Made by a program: the position numbers and the translations under genes. Below are positions 48,202-61,004 of a stretch of DNA of 64,000 nucleotides, piece after piece. The stretch covers positions 3,658,001 to 3,722,000 of the forward strand of contig NC_061459.1 in the NCBI RefSeq assembly GCF_022581195.2, given 5' to 3'. The stretch comes from Helicoverpa zea. Lineage: Eukaryota > Arthropoda > Insecta > Lepidoptera > Noctuidae. Below the pieces are notes generated by a model. The model ran no database searches, was not told the DNA's origin, and saw nothing but the letters and a program-made list of their open reading frames with translations. Positions within the stretch are counted from its first letter, which is position 1. The number at the start of each line of letters is the position of its first letter.

Positions 48202-51200
48202 TTAATGATCACCATTTAAAATATCACTGTTAGAGGTTTCGCCGTTTAACGTATCACTATTTTGAACCTTATTCTCCTTCATAAGGAGTTCAATTTTCGA
48301 CGGAAGTTCTTTTAATATCTCTTCAGTCTTTTCAGATGTTTGTGATTTCGATTCCTTAGCTTTCTTCTCTACTTGGTCAGCGAATGTGGTCCTGCCTGCA
48401 ATTTTAGCGATCTCCGCAGCTAGGCTGAGACATTCTTGATCGTGGGACATCGCTAGCACTTGAGCAGCTTGAGATAGATCATCCATGGCGATATAACTGA
48501 AATAATAAGTTTCGTTATTTTCAAGCCCCGTATTCGTGGTGAACTGTTGATAAACAAAGTTGCATCAACATTTTGCTGAGTTGCTTGCAACATGTTACAA
48601 TGATGACAGAGTTGATAATAAAATGAAAAGTACTTTTTTCCAGGAACATTCTTGTTGCTCATCAACAATGTTGCTTAACAAAAATTTGCCATGAATGTGG
48701 GGCTTTATGATAAACTAGCTCTTTCCTGAGTTCCAAGGGAACTATTTCCCGCACGCGGATACAAGTCTCTAGACTGTGCACACATTTAAATCGGTTTAAT
48801 AGTTTTCACGTGAAAGCCGAGAACAGACAAAATTAATTTCGCAATTATGATGTTAAAGTAACTATTGGCTAAAATAAACTAAACGTACCATACAGCCGCC
48901 ATCGGCATGTTCCCAGTAAGCTTCAGATCAACAGCCAATTTCCTTAACATTTCCGTAGCAACACTGTCCATATATCTGTAAGAAAATATACGGTAATATA
49001 TTTTTATATCTTGTTCAACAAAGAATAACAACAGGGCCGCGATTCTCCTAATTTTACTTAAGCGTCATACGATTCACGTTCGACTCGATTCGACTGAGAT
49101 CCGATCCCGACTCGATTACGATTGAAGTGTATGTGGCATTCCGCTATTTTTTCTTTGAAATAAATGTTTTTATCCTTTTCTGTCATTCAATAATGAATCA
49201 TTTTGTCTGCAAATGATTTACGATTGCAAAATGATTGCACAGCAAACTACCGTATGGACCAAAATCACCAAAATAGCAGACCAATCGCACACCAATCAAA
49301 TGTCAATCGAATGCGATTGGTCTTTTATTAGTAGCAGAATGCCCGATATGGTTAAAACTGCTATTGCGATTCGATTTCTACTCGATTTTGACATTATTAA
49401 CTTAGGAGAATCGGGCCCCAGTATTCAAAATTAAATGTAGTAGTTCTCAAGTAGCTTTGCTTGTCCCAAATTGGCATTTTCATCAATGACACGATAGAAT
49501 GGCTGACTTCAGAGGGACAGAATTACTTGAGAATTGTTGTCAGTAATTAATTTTTAATTTTAACAACATTAATTAATTTTTTACCTTATCCGACATAGTA
49601 TGTAAGCTTCTTTGAAGAGTTTTCCGTCACAGAGAGCTTTGACTGCGCCCATCACATCGTGCATACTAAGTAAGATGGCAGCCTTGCGGTATGTCGACCC
49701 ACCATAATGCCTGTTATCTAAAACAAAGCAAATGTCATTATTACACAATCAGTACTATGTAGTTACGAAAGCTAGTAGTAGTAGGAACTTACCATAAAGT
49801 TTTTCTTCTTCACCTTTGGCTACGAGTCGATCTATTTGCGCTAAATAAAGTTGCGTGGCGTCTTTCCAATATCTATAAACAATTATATAGTTTGATAAAT
49901 ACAAAACATTTATACGTTTTTTTGGTTCACGTAAAACAGTTATACTACAACCATAGTTTTATCACATACTTATGTAATTTTACCACACACTTATGTAATT
50001 CGTTTCAACATCATTTTTAACACAGGATAATAACCCTTTTGGCATGAGAAAATGTCTTCTAACTTTTTTCAACTGTAAGTTTAATTTTCGTACCTACTTC
50101 TCATATGAACAGACAATAATTGGAAAGTTTTGGACACCACTATTATATTGGGTAATACCGTAAAGATAGTGTGTATGTTTAATAATAAATAAATAATAAA
50201 TTGTTCTTCAATACTTACTTGAATGACACGCAAGGCGCCATACTAAGCAGGAAGGGGCAGAGCATATCACGCTTACTTGCGAATTGTATCATAGTGTCGA
50301 TATGTCCGCGGAATATCGACAGCATGATCCAAGATTCTGGGTGATAGGACTGCAAGTGACTGGCCACTATAGAATAAAACAAGAATTAAATGGGAGAAAA
50401 AAATTCAGGAATCAAAAAGAGGATGTCATAGTTTGAAGGTCTATATATGTTTACTAGCTGTTCCACGCGGTTTCACCTGCGTCCCAGAGAAACTCAAAGA
50501 AACAATCAAATCTTTCCTCTTTACATATGATATTGTTTATAATGAAATATAAATCTGTATTTAATAACTGATTGCTCAAAAGGCTAATCAAAATAAAATC
50601 GCTCAAAGAGGAGATATAAAAATAAAGTTAAAACGGGATAACCAAAAAGGGAAGTCGATAGAGTTCATTTGATAGATAAGTAAAAATAAACTTACTCTCC
50701 AAATCCAAATATTCGTTAACATCTCTTATGCTGCCAAAAATCTTGAGGAAATCTAAATTGAATTCTCTGGAATTCTTGCGTGTTTCCTTTTTTTCTTCTT
50801 CTATTTTAATTTTCGAACTTTCTCCTACTTCTACTTCAGTCTTAACTGTTTCTTTAGCATTAGTATTTTCAATACCATCGCCTTTTTCTTCTATGTCACC
50901 TTGGTCTTTTACGGAAATTGAATCCGCCTTTTCATCAACAGTATTCAATTTTTCGTCGTTTACATTATCTATTCCGTCTCCCCTTTCGCCTTTACGTTCA
51001 GTCTTTTCCAAAAACATTTGTAGCATTTTCTTCGGTGCCATTATTTTAAGCGGATCATAAATTCGTTTGTACATAATGGGTAATAGGAACTTTTTGGGTG
51101 GTTTCGGTGTTTTGGCAGTAATATCTATTTTTGTGGCAACATTTTCTGGTTCGGCCGCTGTTGCGTCCGGTTCAGTTCGGCTAGCATTTTCTTTCTTACG

Positions 51201-54200
51201 TTTGGTTTTTGAGTGAACTTCGTGTTTCAATTCTGGTGGCAAAAAATAATATAAAACTACATATTTATGAATTGATAATACTCTATTACTATGAAAGAAA
51301 AAATAGATTTAAAATAAGTTTAATATTTTGGCGGAAATAGGATTTGGAGACAAATTAATCCCTACTCTCGAGTCAAATATGACTTAAAACATTTTTATAT
51401 ACACAAAATTCATCTCAGCTCAACTGTTTTTCAGGATTTTTTACTACATTCCCAGGTGATAAGCCGTGCCTTTACTAACCTTCATAATCTTCAGCCTTAT
51501 GCTGGTAAATATCCCAGACCCGCAGACAAGCATCAGCGCCGCCCGTGATGACGTGATGCGGTAACTGCGGCTCGCTCACCCAGGTGACGCCTAACGACGA
51601 TTGCGCGTGACCACCGAATATTGATATACAGGAGCCTGATGACATTTCCCATACCTGTAGACCAGAGGATATGAGAAATTAGTAATAAAAAATAGGCGAA
51701 GTCAAATGAATGTTTACGGCAAAACTGTAAATTGAATTAAACTTTTTTCTTCGATGGCTACTTATTATTGGTTACTAGCTGTTGCCCGCGACTTCGTCTG
51801 CGTGGGCAATATAGAATTGCCAAAGTACTACTCATCCCGTAGGTGTATTCTTTCACATGACAGCATAATAAATATGCAATTTATTGCGGAGCTAGCGGAT
51901 AACTACTTAGCTGCCGCACAAGTTGACCGATCAAGGTTATGTTGTGGATGTGTGACCATTTATCTAAACAAACGAAGTAAAGTTTTTGACGTCGTGAAAA
52001 TCTCTGGATCTAGTCAACCGATTTAAATAATTACTACGTATGGTGCGTAAGTAATTCTCATAGGAAACAGCTATAATCTATATATGGTCTGAGTCTGACA
52101 AAGCTGTCATTTGTACATTTTCTGCAGCTGCTGCGACTAATCGGAAGCAAGAAAGTCTGTCAAACAGTCTTACCATGGATAACGTGGTGTGTAGTTCACT
52201 GGGTTGAGAAGGTAGGTAGTCAATCCGAGTAAAAAATTTGGTTCAAAGAGATTCGATTCGACTGGTAGCCAACACCAACCTAGTTGGTGAAAAGTTAGGT
52301 GGATGATGACTGAATCATCAGGCAGGCGCGTAGTTTCACTACAGGGGGGAAACACTTGTAAGCCGCGGATTTTCTGTGCACTCACTCGCTACTTTAAGGT
52401 GGGATTACACCGAAATGTTTGCATTAGTTCACGAATAGGTAAAATGTACGTATCTACGAGAGTCCACTTCATGTGTTCGTACGTGAAACCTGCAGTTTTG
52501 CCAAGATGTTCAAAATGAACGTAATTTGTCACTTCTTGGTGGTGCTAGCAGAACAGAAGAAACATAAGTGATGTGCCTCTATACTCTGCGTCACTACCGC
52601 ACACTGTTAGAATTTCTCCTTTGTACATAGCACACACGTTCGTTTTCTTGCGGAGGACATTTAAATACCATATCGTAACATACCGTTGCGTGCAGGACGA
52701 TAATAGGTATCCTCCGAAACGCTTTCAAAGATCTGATGAGGGAACAAAGACCTGACTTGATCTACTTGGGCCAATGAGAGCTCTGTGAAGCAATCGTCTG
52801 CTTTGTTTACTACCATAATTGTTCTGCAATTTTTTCTATCATTCAACGATAAATGCAGTTCTGAACATACTATTACTGCTACATCGCCTGAAAAATGCTC
52901 AGTGCAAAAGCTGCCGTTAGCAGGCCATCGGCGCCAGTATGGACCATAATGCATATCAATTCTAATCAGGAAGGATTACGTTGGAATTTTGTGAATTACA
53001 CTAATAATATTAAGATTACCTTTTCAAGATTTGATGCAGAAAGGTTCGACAGCGGGCTATAGTAGCGTAGATAATATAACAAACTAAAACAATCTTCAAT
53101 AAAGCTACAGAAGCGGGTGTGCATGACGACCACTAAGAATTGGTAAATACGCGATGAAGACGACCAAGTCCCCGCGACCAAAACTATTGCGCGTTACAAA
53201 AGACGTCTTGTTTTAATTTGTGCATGTACCGAAATCTCAAGTGAAGGTGAAGGAAAGGATTAAAAGGCTCTCAAAGCCCTGGGCATTTGCAATACGTTGT
53301 ATTGCCTCCTGGAGATGGATGTAATTCTCAGCCATCAGTTTGACTTGTTCATAAGAGAATGCGGTCTTCTGTCCACGACAATGTAATTGCACTGGTCCGG
53401 CTGCGGTCCGTGAGGGAGTGTCAGACTCTTATTGACTAAAACCCACCATGTTCTTAAGCCTTTTGTGTACCAGGGCTGCGATAAACTCTTTTGAACAACT
53501 CCGCAGCTCTGGCAGGCTTTGGCCCGGATGAGCCCCACTGGGGTTTACTGACTCTCCATAAGGGGTGCTGGCACGCGCCTGTTGTCTTCTAAGAGATAAG
53601 ATTAGGTCGATAAGCCACCCGAAACTCATCGCCCCACAGACCCACGTCTTCGGTGGCCGGGAATCGTCTCTCTCCCAGCTCTCGTGGTGTCTTTCACGTC
53701 CACCGCAGCGGCTGGGGTGAGAGGTGCAAGTTTTCCTTTTTCGTCATCCCATTTCTTCTCACCCCGGACCATAGCTTAAACCAGGGCCGGGTGCAAGAGG
53801 TTTATAGATATGTATGGCTCATTCAAAGTAAAAATTACTTTTAGGCCACCGTATTACTGGAAGATAAGCTAAACTAATAAAACCCCAGCTCAATTTGGTC
53901 GAAAAAATGCACAACTCCATCTATGACCTTGAATTGTTCTGCTAATGTCCTTATTTTTGACGTTAATATTCAAAAAATAATGTAGATGGCATCGTTTTAA
54001 ATTTGACTAAGAACTATCAATTTGCCTTGCATCAAGGTATGTGTTTTTGCGGCATTTTAATGTGGCGCGGCAACCTGACAAATTTTATTAAAACATCTAT
54101 CGAAAAATCACACCCTGTGTTACAATATGGTGAATTACGGAAAATGCACAAATGTTATTTACCACCTTGGTGCTTTGATAAATTTGATGTATTTTATGTA

Positions 54201-57200
54201 CGGTAGATGGAGCTACTTTAACCTTGTCTAAACACAGTTTTCATAAATATTATTTTTCTTCCCAATTTACTTATAAAGGCGTTTTTTTTGTTTAAGGATT
54301 GATAATAGGCCGATCAACTAATATATAAGTAAAACGTTCAAATACGTGTTATTAGTGCATACGCTGTTACAGAAACGTTAACAGAAATAATGGTTCATTG
54401 CTAATCCCCCGTAGGTGATAGCGTGATAATATATAGCCTATATGTTGAACCGGACTCTGAGTAATTTTCATGCCAAATTTAGTTGAAGTCCATGCAGTAC
54501 TTTTCGAGTTTATCCGAGACAAACATACAGACAAACAGACATACAGACAAAAATTCTAAAAACTATATTTTTGGGCTCAGTATTGATTATCGATCACACC
54601 ACAAGTATTCTTTAAAAAAATATTCAATGTACAGTTTTGACTTTCCTACCATTTTATTATATGTATAGATTTATTTATCATTTACTAGCTTCCGCCAGCG
54701 GCTTCGCCCGCGTGGTGTGTTGATAAAAAGTAGCCTTTGTGTTAATCCAGGGAATCACCTATCTACATACCAAATTTCAATCAAATCGGTCCAGCCGTTT
54801 TTGCGTGATTGAATAACAAACATACATCCATACATTCTCACAAATTTTCACATTTATAATATAAGTAGGATTATACTTTTTGCACACATTTTACAAAAAA
54901 AAAAAAAAAAAAACAATGTGAAAAGGTGGACTTAACGCCTTAGGCGTTCTCTACCAGTCAACCTTCACCTTTCGATTTTTTCATGTTTTACCCGACTGCA
55001 CCGGATGGAGGTGTACAGTCTTATTCTTAAGCTATTTGTTTTCCGTATTTAGTTTTACTCACCCTAACAGTAGCATCTTGTGATGAAGACACCAACAGAC
55101 CATCACGATGTGGATTCCATGCAACTTGAAGCACCGGATTCTTGTGTCCCACCAATGTCTTCCAAGTAGTAAACTGTCTAGTACCATCTAAAGATAAAAT
55201 AATTTTAATTTTACCTGTTGCTTTTATATCTATGAGGCTTATTAAAATATTATACTTTTTTTTATTTTGTCAATAAAAATATAATTATTAAAAAAAAAAC
55301 AAATTCGAAAATTACTTAAAAGATATGCAAGTACCTACACATTTAGCCAGAACTTACTTCCTAAACTTTTTTTAAATTACACTAACGTTATTACTGCTAT
55401 AAAATACTCCAGTATATTTATTTCTTATACCTTCTTTGGTCCCATACTCCAGTACGACAATGTTACTCTCTTTAGCCAATGAGGTGACAGCAATCAGATT
55501 TTTGAATGGAGACAGATCGCTTGAGCTTGACGTCTGTTGAGGGTGCCATTCCATAGCATGTATCATTTTACTGAAAAGAATTATAAAAATAAATTATTTG
55601 TTCTGTATTAAAAGGTTATTTGACAGTTCTAAATGTTTTTAATTCCTATGTTTTGTTTTCGTCACCGACATGCATGCCAAGCGTAGTGAGTATGGGCAAA
55701 TCCCTCAGCTTGGGGGAGACCTTTGTCCAGAATTGGACGTTTTTCCAGCTGTTATGAAGAACACTTGACCGAAGCTATTCATAGTGTCCTCTCAAATTAT
55801 TAGGATAGAAGTTGTCAGTAGAAAAAAAAAATGTCAAACAGTTTTTTTAAAGAGTAAATTGGTAAAATATTTTTTTTTGTTCTGTGACCAAATATCAGTT
55901 TTTTAAGCCACTTACGTAAAAACAAAGGCAGCAGCGATAAGCGTATGCGGTGCGAGCTGAGTCAACAACGCGACCGCACCCGCCTGTGACCCCACCAGCA
56001 GACCCTGTGACGTCCACGACACGGCACAGATCTGCCACGACTGACCTTCTATGTTCACGTTTATCTGTTGCGGAGCTAGACAAGAAAACACAGATTTATG
56101 GTTTGAAAGTCTAGCCATAAACGGACCAGTGACAACTTAGTTATAGCCAACAGATCAAGCTACCCGAATCTGATTTTTAGCAATCGAATATTAACGTAAA
56201 GCTATTGTGATAAGGTTGAGAGTCTATTGAAGAAATTTGATAGATTGAGGTAGGTTGATGTGCTGTCTGTACATTAATTTTTTTATAAATAAATCCACAC
56301 AGATCACGACTTACGTTCATCCACATTACTAGCGTTGTAGACGACAAGAGCACCGCCGCCGCTGGCAAACAGCTGCATGCCGTCCCCCCAGCACAGCGAG
56401 TACACCGCCTTGCTCAGCCCCGGGTGCAGCACGCGGCCCGGCCGCTCGTAGCGACCGCCCGTGTCTAGCAGCCCTACCTAATGTTATAATAGCATACTGT
56501 AGTACATAGTAACGTCCCGTCAAATACACAAAAATAACACCATAAAGAAATGAGACTTACCCGAGCCTCTCCCGTAGCGAAAGCCAGTAAATTCTCTCTT
56601 GTCGGATGCCAGGCGATAGTCAGCACTTTGCCTTGAACATTCTGCCAGTAGGACATGACGCTAGGAACTGTTAACTTTGTGTCATCGTCAGGTAGGGTCG
56701 CCATTTCTAGCACGCGAATTGTACCGTCGCCCACGCTTACTGCCACTCTAGGGAAAAAAAGGATTTTTGTTATGTTTGAATACTGAGCCAAAATGATCGA
56801 TACACTGTTTGATAACACGTCAAAGTGATCAATAAGGGTCAAAGTGATCAAAGGTCTAAAATAATAGTGGATGGTATTATACGTTACAAAGGACCAAAGA
56901 ACTGAACTTATACTTAGATCCAAATCATGAAACATTTTTTACCATAAAATTAATAAAAGTATAACTAGAACTTACTTCCCAGCATCATACGGGCAACTCA
57001 AGACCGTATATAAGAAACCTCCACAAGTTGAATGGACCGCTAAAGACTTCTTACTCTTCAAACAGTATCGTATAATGTTGCGGTCTTGAGAGGCTGACCA
57101 GACTGACCAATCGTCTGACGGTACTGTTGTTTCAGTTTGTACGCGAGGAGCATTCGTGACTATGCAGTACATACCACGCTTGTGTTGTTGATGAACTAAT

Positions 57201-60200
57201 TGGCAAGCCAGTTTGTTCTTGCTGGGGAAGAAAATAGAGTTCAATTTTCATTGGCAGGCAGTAGTATCAATGTTAGGTTAGATACTATGGATAATATGAT
57301 TTGAGGTAAGAAATTCAAGTGTTAGAAGTATTTAAAGCAGACAACATGACAGCTTAATATGTCTGCTGTTAGTTTCATATTATTTTTCATATGGGTTGGT
57401 GGAAGACATAAGGTTAATATTTATTTATTTACAACTTTATGCATAAGAGAACTTACTTGTTAATTTGTAGTGGATTAGTCTCCAACAGTTGACTCTTGGG
57501 ATCAACAATGAGCAGGGTATCCGCTTTGTACCAGAGAATTGTAGATGCTACAGGCCCTTTCTTGACTGTTTTTTGAGAGGCATTTACAATACTAGAGCTA
57601 ACTAGCTGACCAGATTTAGACCATACTCGAACACCTCTGAAATATAATGATTTGCTTATGATTTAATTATAACTATGATACATAGCATAAAACTCATTAT
57701 TTAACACTATTAGCATCAAAAACAGTTTTTAACATTAAAACACATGAATCAGTAATATTTAAACTACCAGGCCTAACTGGTATCAATATATTTAAGAGCC
57801 AGAAATATTGTCTAGCTAGTATAATATTGTGAAAGGACAAACTCACCCATTTTTTCCTATAGAAGCAAGTAGATGTTTGTGATAGTGACTAGATTCGTTA
57901 GCGACTTTGGCATCAGTATTATCACATTTTGCCTTACTAGTGCTTGCCTCAACACTTTCAGACTGCGTTTGTGCACTATCAACTTTAGTATCAGCCGAAT
58001 TAGCAGTTCCCACATGAGTTTTATCTAACGCATCAACCAGTGACTCAATACTCGGTTCAGTTTGATTCTTCCTTCTCAAGATCTCCTCCTTGAGTTTCAA
58101 ACATTCAGCCAAATAATCAACATCAGCAGCTTTCTCCTGCTTTACCTTAACCACTATATCTTCTGGTACATACTTCTTGTGACCAAACTCTTCAGCCTCA
58201 TGGTCAGCATAGATATCAAAGGTATCATCTTCTTGGACTATTGAGTCATCAAAACTGTCATCCGGAAGGGTTTTACCAATACCGGATTGTTCTAGAACAT
58301 TTGTTTCTTTTGTTTTTGAGTTTGTGCCTTCACTCCTTATTGATGCTAGTCTGTCTGTTAGGAATGATTTGGTCTCTTTGAATGTTTTCTTAACGGTCAC
58401 TTCATATTGTGGACACCAGCTTAGATTTGCTACTTCTTCATCTTGGCTTCTAACTTTGTATAATATACTTCCTTTTTCTGTGGGCAAAGATTTTGTTATA
58501 CTTTATATTTATTGTTGTAGAATACTGTAGTGTAAGATCAAAGAAAACTTTACCATGAAGATCCAAAACAAAGATGACACCCTGCTTTGTTCCGACAGCA
58601 ACTTGTAATGGCAAATGAGGTGAGCAAGCCATGCAGGTTGGCTTCAAGCCCTTAATTAAGTGAGGGTATCCTGTGGTAACATTGGAAGACAAGTCCCATT
58701 TCACTACATTACTGTAACCCCCAACTGATATGGCCATTGTTGAACTACTGTAACCTACTCCAACAACATCCTGGAATAAAACAAAAATCAATTAATTACA
58801 ATAATTTTCTCAACCAAAACAAAAAAATATAGAAGTTAAAGTGAAGCTGTCTACAGCTAGGTGTAATCAGCAAATACTTAGCAGAATCAAAAACCTAGCT
58901 CTAACCATTGAGAAATAGAGTCCACCGAACTTTACCCATGTGAGTTAACTTTACCTAGATGTAGCCGTTATGATGAAGGCTACATTTATTTATTTATTTA
59001 TTTATACTGCATGGAAGACTTACAGCAAGATAAAACACATTGTAATTATGAATGGTAATCGGATAGCCAATAACAAGTCCTCACGTTTAACACTAGAGTA
59101 TAAAAATAACCATGAACTACAAATTTGAAAAAATAAGAATACTAAATTACTAAGGAACAGTACTTACTACTTAGTTATATAATAAAAGCGCATAAAAAAA
59201 CTATGTGATTACTCCACATCGTTGTTTCTGAAAAACTCAAGACTCAGACGCCGCCTGGCCGTGACTATAGTAGTATTAAACAAATCAATATCATGCTGTT
59301 TCCTTAACTTATTTAAGTTTCTGCTTGCACGCACAATACAAGAATTTTTCCTATAGTTTGTTGATGCAAATGGCACAGAAATAGGTGGATTATATCGGGT
59401 TCTGGATGGGATATTAAAACTAAATTTCGATAAAAGTTCAGGGCAATTAATGTCATTTTTGAAAATTTTTAATAGAAGTATGCAGTCAGAGATCTCACGA
59501 CGAATTGACAGAGGTAGTAAATGATACTTTTTACAAAGATCAAGGTAATTTTCAGAATTATAAGGAACTTTCTGATGGAAACATAAAAATTTTAAGAACC
59601 TTTTTTGGATATTTTCAATCCTATCAATATATTTTTGGTAGCAAGGATTCCAAATTTCTGACGCATACTCTAACTGGCTTCGAACAAAGGTACAATATAA
59701 TATTTTTAAGGTTTTTGCATTTTTAAAAGATTTAGAGACCCTCATTATAAATCCCAGAGATTTAGTCGCTTTAGAGACAATAGTATCCACATGTGTTTCA
59801 AACAAGAGTTTACAGTCATGGTGTACACCTAGATCACGAATGGAGCTTACTCTGGGCAAAGGCTGACCACCCAAAGTGTAGCTCATTTCGATTACTGAAC
59901 GTTTACAAACGAATTTAGTAATAACCAAAGGTAAGGGGACCATTTAAGGTAACTAACAAACCTAGGTGTAGTCGCACTTCAGGGTCTAGCCGCTAGCCGC
60001 TGATATTACTTTGACATTTTCATTTCATGGAGAGCCTTAATTACTAAATCTGTGTACTAAATGTATTGTTTAACTAAGTGGTTACATATAAAAATTATAT
60101 GTACTATTTTTTATATTCTAAAGATGTTACAACAAACTAAACTATGTACTGACTTCTTGTTCTGCTTGATGTACATCATTGACATTTTGAGCTTTGATTT

Positions 60201-60601
60201 TAATTCTATTGTTAACAGTTTCTAGAACCCATTGCTTGACCACTCCGTCTTGACTGCCGGTGAGTAAGGTCCTTTTTTCTGACCATTCCGGCGAAATATT
60301 CACTGCTACAATACTGAAAGAATAAAAATATTGTTCACATTTACTTGGACATTACTGTCACGTTTTTAAGACCAGAGTGGATAGAAACAATATGTGATAG
60401 TTACCGTTCGGAATGTGCCCTGAGAACCACATGAGCCTGATATTTTTCATTTGAAGAAATAACTCCTTCATCTGCCTTTCGTGGCTCCAAAACACAAAGA
60501 CTTTTAGACGGGCCACCGTAAATAAGCCAGCCATCAGAGCTTACGGCCAAATTTGAAACAAGAAACCAGTTCGGTGAAGGTAATAATACTGTTTCGTCCA
60601 T
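48202..60601 (-). CDS. Gemin5: Gemin5 homologue (rigor mortis), WD40/TPR snRNA-binding protein, 18 exons, 1,286 aa
   Basis: Minus exons: 60601-60405, 60313-60154, 58770-58554, 58477-57847, 57636-57457, 57221-56976, 56747-56561, 56477-56315, 56075-55916, 55570-55431, 55187-55063, 51654-51480, 51232-50696, 50366-50219, 49872-49793, 49717-49585, 48975-48889, 48496-48202. Phases close (3,861 nt). Start chosen at ATG 60601; upstream in-frame TTG codons are not starts. The N-terminus has the Gemin5 P-S-P-N-W motif. Two WD40 propellers span to about residue 860 (e.g. W-H-P-T-R-E-N-L-L-A-F). A lysine/glutamate-rich linker follows (~861-1040), then helical TPR-like repeats with A-A-V-C-Y-I and H-D-V-M-G-A-V-K-A-L. 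Gemin5 reads the m7G cap and Sm site of snRNAs and delivers them to the SMN complex (family knowledge). It has a long charged insert in exon 4 and ends early compared with human (~1,508). Intron 2 hosts a LINE. The intron 2 donor is the weak GTCAGT. Confidence 0.93.
49032..49420. mobile_element. MITE with ~20-bp terminal inverted repeats in Gemin5 intron 16
   Basis: The left end 'cagggccgcgattctcctaa' and the inverted right end 'tggggcccgattctcctaag' match except for one indel and small changes. The interior is rich in GATTCGATT-like words. The 73-codon open frame inside is incidental. The CAGGG start suggests hAT, but an 8-bp duplication is not clear. Confidence 0.7.
52150..52310 (+). repeat. 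Degraded SINE family A
   Basis: Remnant blocks 'tcactgggttgagaaggtag' and 'ctagttggtgaaaagttagg' in the order of the family A 3' half. Confidence 0.55.
54684..54870 (+). repeat. RTE-like tail family E, copy 3
   Basis: Almost identical to 14805-14990 ('actagcttccgccagcggct' to 'acatttataatataagtagg'). Confidence 0.9.
58985..59943 (-). mobile_element. 5'-truncated non-LTR retrotransposon, RT C-terminus (244 codons), in Gemin5 intron 2
   Basis: Minus-strand open frame 59943-59209. It contains L-G-G-Q-P-L-P-R-V, S-S-I-R-D-L-G-V and the post-RT 'thumb' motif Y-C-T-F-V-R-S-Q-L-E-Y-A-S-E-I-W-N-P, then R-I-E-N-I-Q-K-R-F-L. This is the usual end of Jockey/CR1-group ORF2. The catalytic domain upstream is absent. 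The 3' end is a (TAAA)n microsatellite at 58981-59003. Possible diverged target duplications: 'cctagatgtagccg' (about 58953) and 'cctaggtgtagtcg' (about 59963). The frame is intact, so the insertion is fairly young. Same strand as Gemin5. Confidence 0.85.
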
Positions 60602-61004
60602 GCTTGAAATCAAATTAAACGTAACGTTTCGACAAAACTAAACACCGCCCGGTAAAATACAATTTTTCGCCCGCGCCGTATTTTATTCACTTTTATTTCA
60701 TAGACAACGGTTCACAGATTATGACACAATATAGACTTTTTTAGTGCTGTGGCTTATCAATCAAATGAAAGAATCAATCAATTTTGCTTCGTCTATAACC
60801 AAATATGAAAAGGTTGATATCCAAATAAAGCTGCTAAAAACCGTTCCGTCATAATAGAATGTCTCTGGTCTATTGTTGATGTTTCTGGAAACTGCAGCTG
60901 TGTCTTCCTTCGTGTTTGTGCTTCGTAAAGTTTAATTTTATAAGAAAAGTCTTTTAGATCTGCTTTATATTGTGTTCCTCGTAATATAGATACATTACAC
61001 AACC
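60602..61004. promoter_or_regulatory. Shared 5' region of Gemin5 (minus) and FAM50 (plus)
   Basis: 403 bp between divergent start codons, with no TATA box or repeat. A short GC patch ('cgcccgcgccgta') lies at about 60668. A compact bidirectional promoter is the likely reading. Confidence 0.5.

Larger units (their letters stand above)
51655..55062. other. Gemin5 intron 11, repeat-rich (3.4 kb)
   Basis: Contains a degraded SINE A at about 52150-52310, an unassigned region (52330-53800) and an RTE-like tail at 54684-54870. A (CAGA)n-type stretch lies near 54520-54555. The 97-codon minus-strand open frame at 52661-52954 is not recognisable. From 53240 to 53800 the sequence is GC-richer and looks transposon-derived, but I could not place it. 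Confidence 0.55.

Noticed and set aside
49213..49434. 73-codon plus-strand open frame
   Set aside because: Lies inside the MITE at 49032-49420 and runs through its terminal repeat.
50728..51060. 110-codon plus-strand open frame
   Set aside because: Antisense of the charged linker exon (13) of Gemin5; Ser/Phe-rich mirror of Glu/Lys codons.
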